Shown: piece after piece, positions 31,041 through 33,436 of the stretch
Position numbering within the stretch: position 1 is the first letter of the stretch
How the letters are laid out: every line of letters begins with the position of its first letter
Source of the DNA: Bacilli bacterium
GTDB taxonomy: Bacteria; Bacillota_I; Bacilli_A; RF39; UBA660
DNA: 33,436 bases
Assembly: GCA_017887885.1 (NCBI GenBank)
Contig: JAGHHB010000036.1
Coordinates: forward strand, 1 to 33,436
Direction of reading: 5' to 3'
Program-made: the position numbers and the translations under genes
Notes under the pieces: model-generated
Databases searched by the model: none
What the model saw: only the letters and a program-made list of their open reading frames with translations
What the model was told of the DNA's origin: nothing

Positions 31041-31580
31041 ATGAAAATAGGAGTATTTGTAGGAAGTTTTGATCCAGTACATAAAGGTCATACTAACATA
31101 ATTAATTATTTGATAAATAAAAAAATAGTTGATAAAATCCTAGTTATTGCAACTGGTAATTATTGGCATAAACAAAATATAACTGATTTAAAAATAAGAT
31201 TAGAAATGTTAGAGTTTATAAAGAATAATAATATTATAATTGATAAAAAACATAATAATCTAGCATATACATATCAAATATTAAAATCTTTAAAAAAAGA
31301 AAATCCGAGCGATGAATTTTATTTAGTAATAGGAGCAGATAATGCAAATACTCTCGTCAATTGGAAACATTTTTATGAGCTAACAAAATATGGAATAATT
31401 ATAATAAAAAGAGATAACATTAAAATAAACTTAAAAACAGACAAATCAATAGTAATAAATAAAAATTTTGAAAGTATATCATCTACAAAGATAAGAAATG
31501 ATGTAACCAAATGGAAAGATTTTTTAGATGAAAATATTTACCATTATATAAAAGAACATAAATTATACAGTTTTAAATAA
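31041..31580 (+). CDS. nadD: nicotinate-mononucleotide adenylyltransferase
   Basis: A 179-residue nucleotidyltransferase making NaAD from NaMN and ATP. GVFVGSFDPVHKGH at the N-terminus holds the HxGH-like motif, and ISSTKIRND near the C-terminus is the ISSTxxR ATP-binding motif; VIGADNANTLVNWKHF is the substrate segment. It is slightly short compared with 190-215. AAAAAAGGAG precedes the ATG. It is the last gene of the salvage operon rather than part of the yqeG-yqeH cluster as in B. subtilis. The order in the operon does not follow the order of reactions. Confidence 0.94.
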   Translation: MKIGVFVGSFDPVHKGHTNIINYLINKKIVDKILVIATGNYWHKQNITDLKIRLEMLEFIKNNNIIIDKKHNNLAYTYQILKSLKKENPSDEFYLVIGADNANTLVNWKHFYELTKYGIIIIKRDNIKINLKTDKSIVINKNFESISSTKIRNDVTKWKDFLDENIYHYIKEHKLYSFK

Positions 31581-31658
31581 AAGAATATAAACTAAATATA
31601 GAAAAATATGATAAAATAAATATACATATACAAAAAAATATTATTAGGATGTGATATT

Positions 31659-33436
31659 ATGCTCCAATCTTTAAAAATGATAAATGATTGTGAAAATTAT
31701 AAAAATGAGAAATGGTTAAGTTATTTATATAATACCAAAGAAAAAAATTTTAACGTCTTAAATGTTCGAAGTTTAAGCCAGATAAATAAGTATTCTGTAT
31801 TAAATTATGTTAGAAAAACTTTAGAAATATTGAATGATATAAACAGTAGAGAAAATTTAGATAATGAAGTATTGAATTATATAGAAGAAACTTTAAAATG
31901 GAGTGAAGTTGCTAAAACAGGAAGTAAAAAAGATCGTCAAAGATGGAAGGCTAATAAATACGATCTATTTTGTCATAATATTGGTTCTTCAGAAATATAT
32001 AATGAAACTAATAACAACATTATTATTAGTACCTTGATTAGAACACATGGTCTTATTGGACAGTATATTAAAGGAGAAGTAAACCTTGAAAAAAATATCT
32101 TATTATATAATTTGGTCAAAGAAAAGAAAATATCAAAAGAAAAATTAAGAGACATTTTAAGAATATTAAATAAGTGTATAATTGAAGCAGTATCACCTGA
32201 TTTATATATAAGAATCAAAGATAGCGTAAATATGACTATTGATCTCATATTAGATAATAAAATGGAAGAAAAAATAAATATTCAAGATAAATTAGAGAGA
32301 TTAAATGGTAATCTAGCAGAGTCTGATCTTAAATATATTCATAATCTTAACTATCATTTTGCATTTAAACTACAAAAATTATTTGCAAAATTTGAATTAT
32401 GGTATTATGAGGGCGCTTTAAAAGATTTTAGTATTAGTGATCAAGTCAAAATATTATTGTATATCTTTGAAAATCAACCAGAAAATGTAGAATATTTAAC
32501 TTTTGAATCTTTTATGCATAGTATGTATTTAGATTACAAAGATAGAAGAGAAATAAATATTTATAAGAAAAGAATTATTGAAAATTTCTTAGAAGAAATC
32601 AGTCTTGAAGACATTGTAAATCATAATATTAATCCCAATCCACACCTTGATTTTGAGATAAAAAAAGTGAATAAAACATTAGTATTTAATTTTAAATTTT
32701 CTCTTCAAGCCAAAAAATTAATAGAGTTTTGTGAAGTTGCATGTACCAGTAATAGCTTATATCAAAAAGCAACCTATATGCTTTACGACTTATTTGGCTT
32801 CAGAAAAGATGTTTATGATAGATTTTATAATGAAATAGATTATCTAAATACCATGAATAATTCTTTAAAACAAAAAGCTATTATTCTTGATTATATTGTT
32901 GGAAATAGCGTTTTAGATGTTGGACCAGGTGGTGGAGCTTTACTTAATCTAATCGAAGAGAAAATGCCAAGTTTAGATATAAAAGGAATTGATTTATCAC
33001 AAAATGTTATTGATGAATTAACTAAAAAGAAAATAAAAGAAAATCATAGCTGGAATATTATTAAAGGAGACGCTTTAAATTTATCTAAATACTTTGCTAA
33101 AGATAGTATTGATACTATTATTTATTCATCAATCATTCACGAACTATATTCATATATTCCATATAATGGTAAAAAATTTAACAAAGATACAATAAAAACA
33201 ACTTTGAAAGAAGCATACTCAATTTTAAAAGTAAGAGGTAGAATAATAATTAGAGATGGCATCATGAGTAGGCCTATCGATAGTTATCGCATAATTGAAT
33301 TTAATGACAAAAACGATATCAATAAATTAGATCGTTATATAAATGACTTTAAAGGAAGAAAAATAACTTATGAAAAAATAAGTGACACTACTGTCAAAAT
33401 GTTAGTAAACGACGCTATGGAGTTTTTGTACACATA
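31659..33436 (+). CDS. large protein: unknown N-terminal region fused to class I SAM methyltransferase (3' end cut)
   Basis: An ATG at 31659, with AGGATGTGAT before it, opens a frame of at least 592 codons that runs off the window. The first 400 or so residues are helical and unrecognised. They hold a conserved-looking patch, FCHNIGSSEIY (105-115) and RTHGLIGQYIKGE from about 128 (His130), suggestive of a catalytic or ligand site, and two later segments rich in aromatic residues. From 418 there is a Rossmann methyltransferase: motif I VLDVGPGGG (418-426), KGIDLSQNVID, IIKGDALNL, DTIIYSSIIHELY and LKVRGRIIIRDG. There is no membrane segment. It lies 78 bases after nadD, possibly on the same transcript, but a link to NAD is inference. 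Confidence 0.8.
   Translation, partial: MLQSLKMINDCENYKNEKWLSYLYNTKEKNFNVLNVRSLSQINKYSVLNYVRKTLEILNDINSRENLDNEVLNYIEETLKWSEVAKTGSKKDRQRWKANKYDLFCHNIGSSEIYNETNNNIIISTLIRTHGLIGQYIKGEVNLEKNILLYNLVKEKKISKEKLRDILRILNKCIIEAVSPDLYIRIKDSVNMTIDLILDNKMEEKINIQDKLERLNGNLAESDLKYIHNLNYHFAFKLQKLFAKFELWYYEGALKDFSISDQVKILLYIFENQPENVEYLTFESFMHSMYLDYKDRREINIYKKRIIENFLEEISLEDIVNHNINPNPHLDFEIKKVNKTLVFNFKFSLQAKKLIEFCEVACTSNSLYQKATYMLYDLFGFRKDVYDRFYNEIDYLNTMNNSLKQKAIILDYIVGNSVLDVGPGGGALLNLIEEKMPSLDIKGIDLSQNVIDELTKKKIKENHSWNIIKGDALNLSKYFAKDSIDTIIYSSIIHELYSYIPYNGKKFNKDTIKTTLKEAYSILKVRGRIIIRDGIMSRPIDSYRIIEFNDKNDINKLDRYINDFKGRKITYEKISDTTVKMLVNDAMEFLYT

Noticed and set aside
31973-32248. Minus-strand ORF of 91 codons
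   Set aside because: It lies antisense within the open methyltransferase-fusion gene and has hydrophobic, A+T-driven composition only.
1-33436. CRISPR arrays, tRNA or rRNA genes
   Set aside because: No regularly spaced repeats, cloverleaf-like segments or rRNA-like GC-richer stretches were seen on reading both strands.

Overview
The window is 33.4 kb of AT-rich DNA (visibly around 70% A+T) from a Bacillota genome, most likely class Bacilli. Three things point there: strong GGAGG-type ribosome binding sites, TTGACA/TATAAT promoters, and gene orders shared with Bacillus subtilis (rlmN-prpC-prkC-rsgA-rpe; mrnC-rlmB-sigma factor; yqeG-yqeH). TGG is tryptophan, and TGA, TAA and TAG all end intact genes, so the standard bacterial code applies. 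A sigK gene that keeps its N-terminal pro-sequence suggests a sporulating lineage or a recent descendant of one. Placing it nearer the gut Bacilli than Bacillus itself is inference only. Most of the window is chromosomal housekeeping DNA; accessory or decaying DNA lies at about 0.6-2.4 kb and 25.3-27.5 kb.

Layout. 1-2.4 kb: the end of an N-acetylmuramoyl-L-alanine amidase, an unrecognised 247-residue protein, and a tandem duplication of a 71-residue XRE regulator with its leader. 2.4-6.4 kb: pcrA helicase, then an envelope cluster (membrane-anchored C39-like peptidase, small membrane coiled-coil protein, VanY-type carboxypeptidase). 6.5-8.9 kb: a metal-resistance operon, CadC-type repressor plus CadA-type P1B ATPase, with a recognisable operator. 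9.0-14.1 kb: rlmN, prpC, prkC, rsgA, rpe and a 39-residue ORF; the PrpC/PrkC phosphatase-kinase pair links cell-wall signals to translation-related GTPases. 14.2-15.3 kb, minus strand: a 58-residue basic protein and pro-sigK. 15.4-19.6 kb: yqeG-yqeH, mrnC-rlmB and a diverged sigma factor at the sigH position, flanked by two small proteins with disordered tails. 19.6-25.2 kb: uvrA, a convergent HerA-like ATPase, a zinc-ribbon protein and a helical protein. 25.3-27.5 kb: a decayed gene, an ABC-F gene cut by an in-frame TAG, and another gene remnant.

27.5-31.6 kb is a tight operon, pncA-pncB-nudix-nadE-nadD, holding the complete route from nicotinamide through nicotinate, NaMN and NaAD to NAD. 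It is driven by a perfect consensus promoter followed by two palindromes that look like operators, yet no known NAD regulator is nearby. Just downstream, cut by the window edge, is a large protein with about 400 residues of unrecognised sequence fused to a class I SAM methyltransferase. This NAD operon, its unidentified regulator and the adjoining fusion protein are the best candidates here for undescribed biology. No CRISPR array, rRNA, tRNA or intact mobile element was seen.
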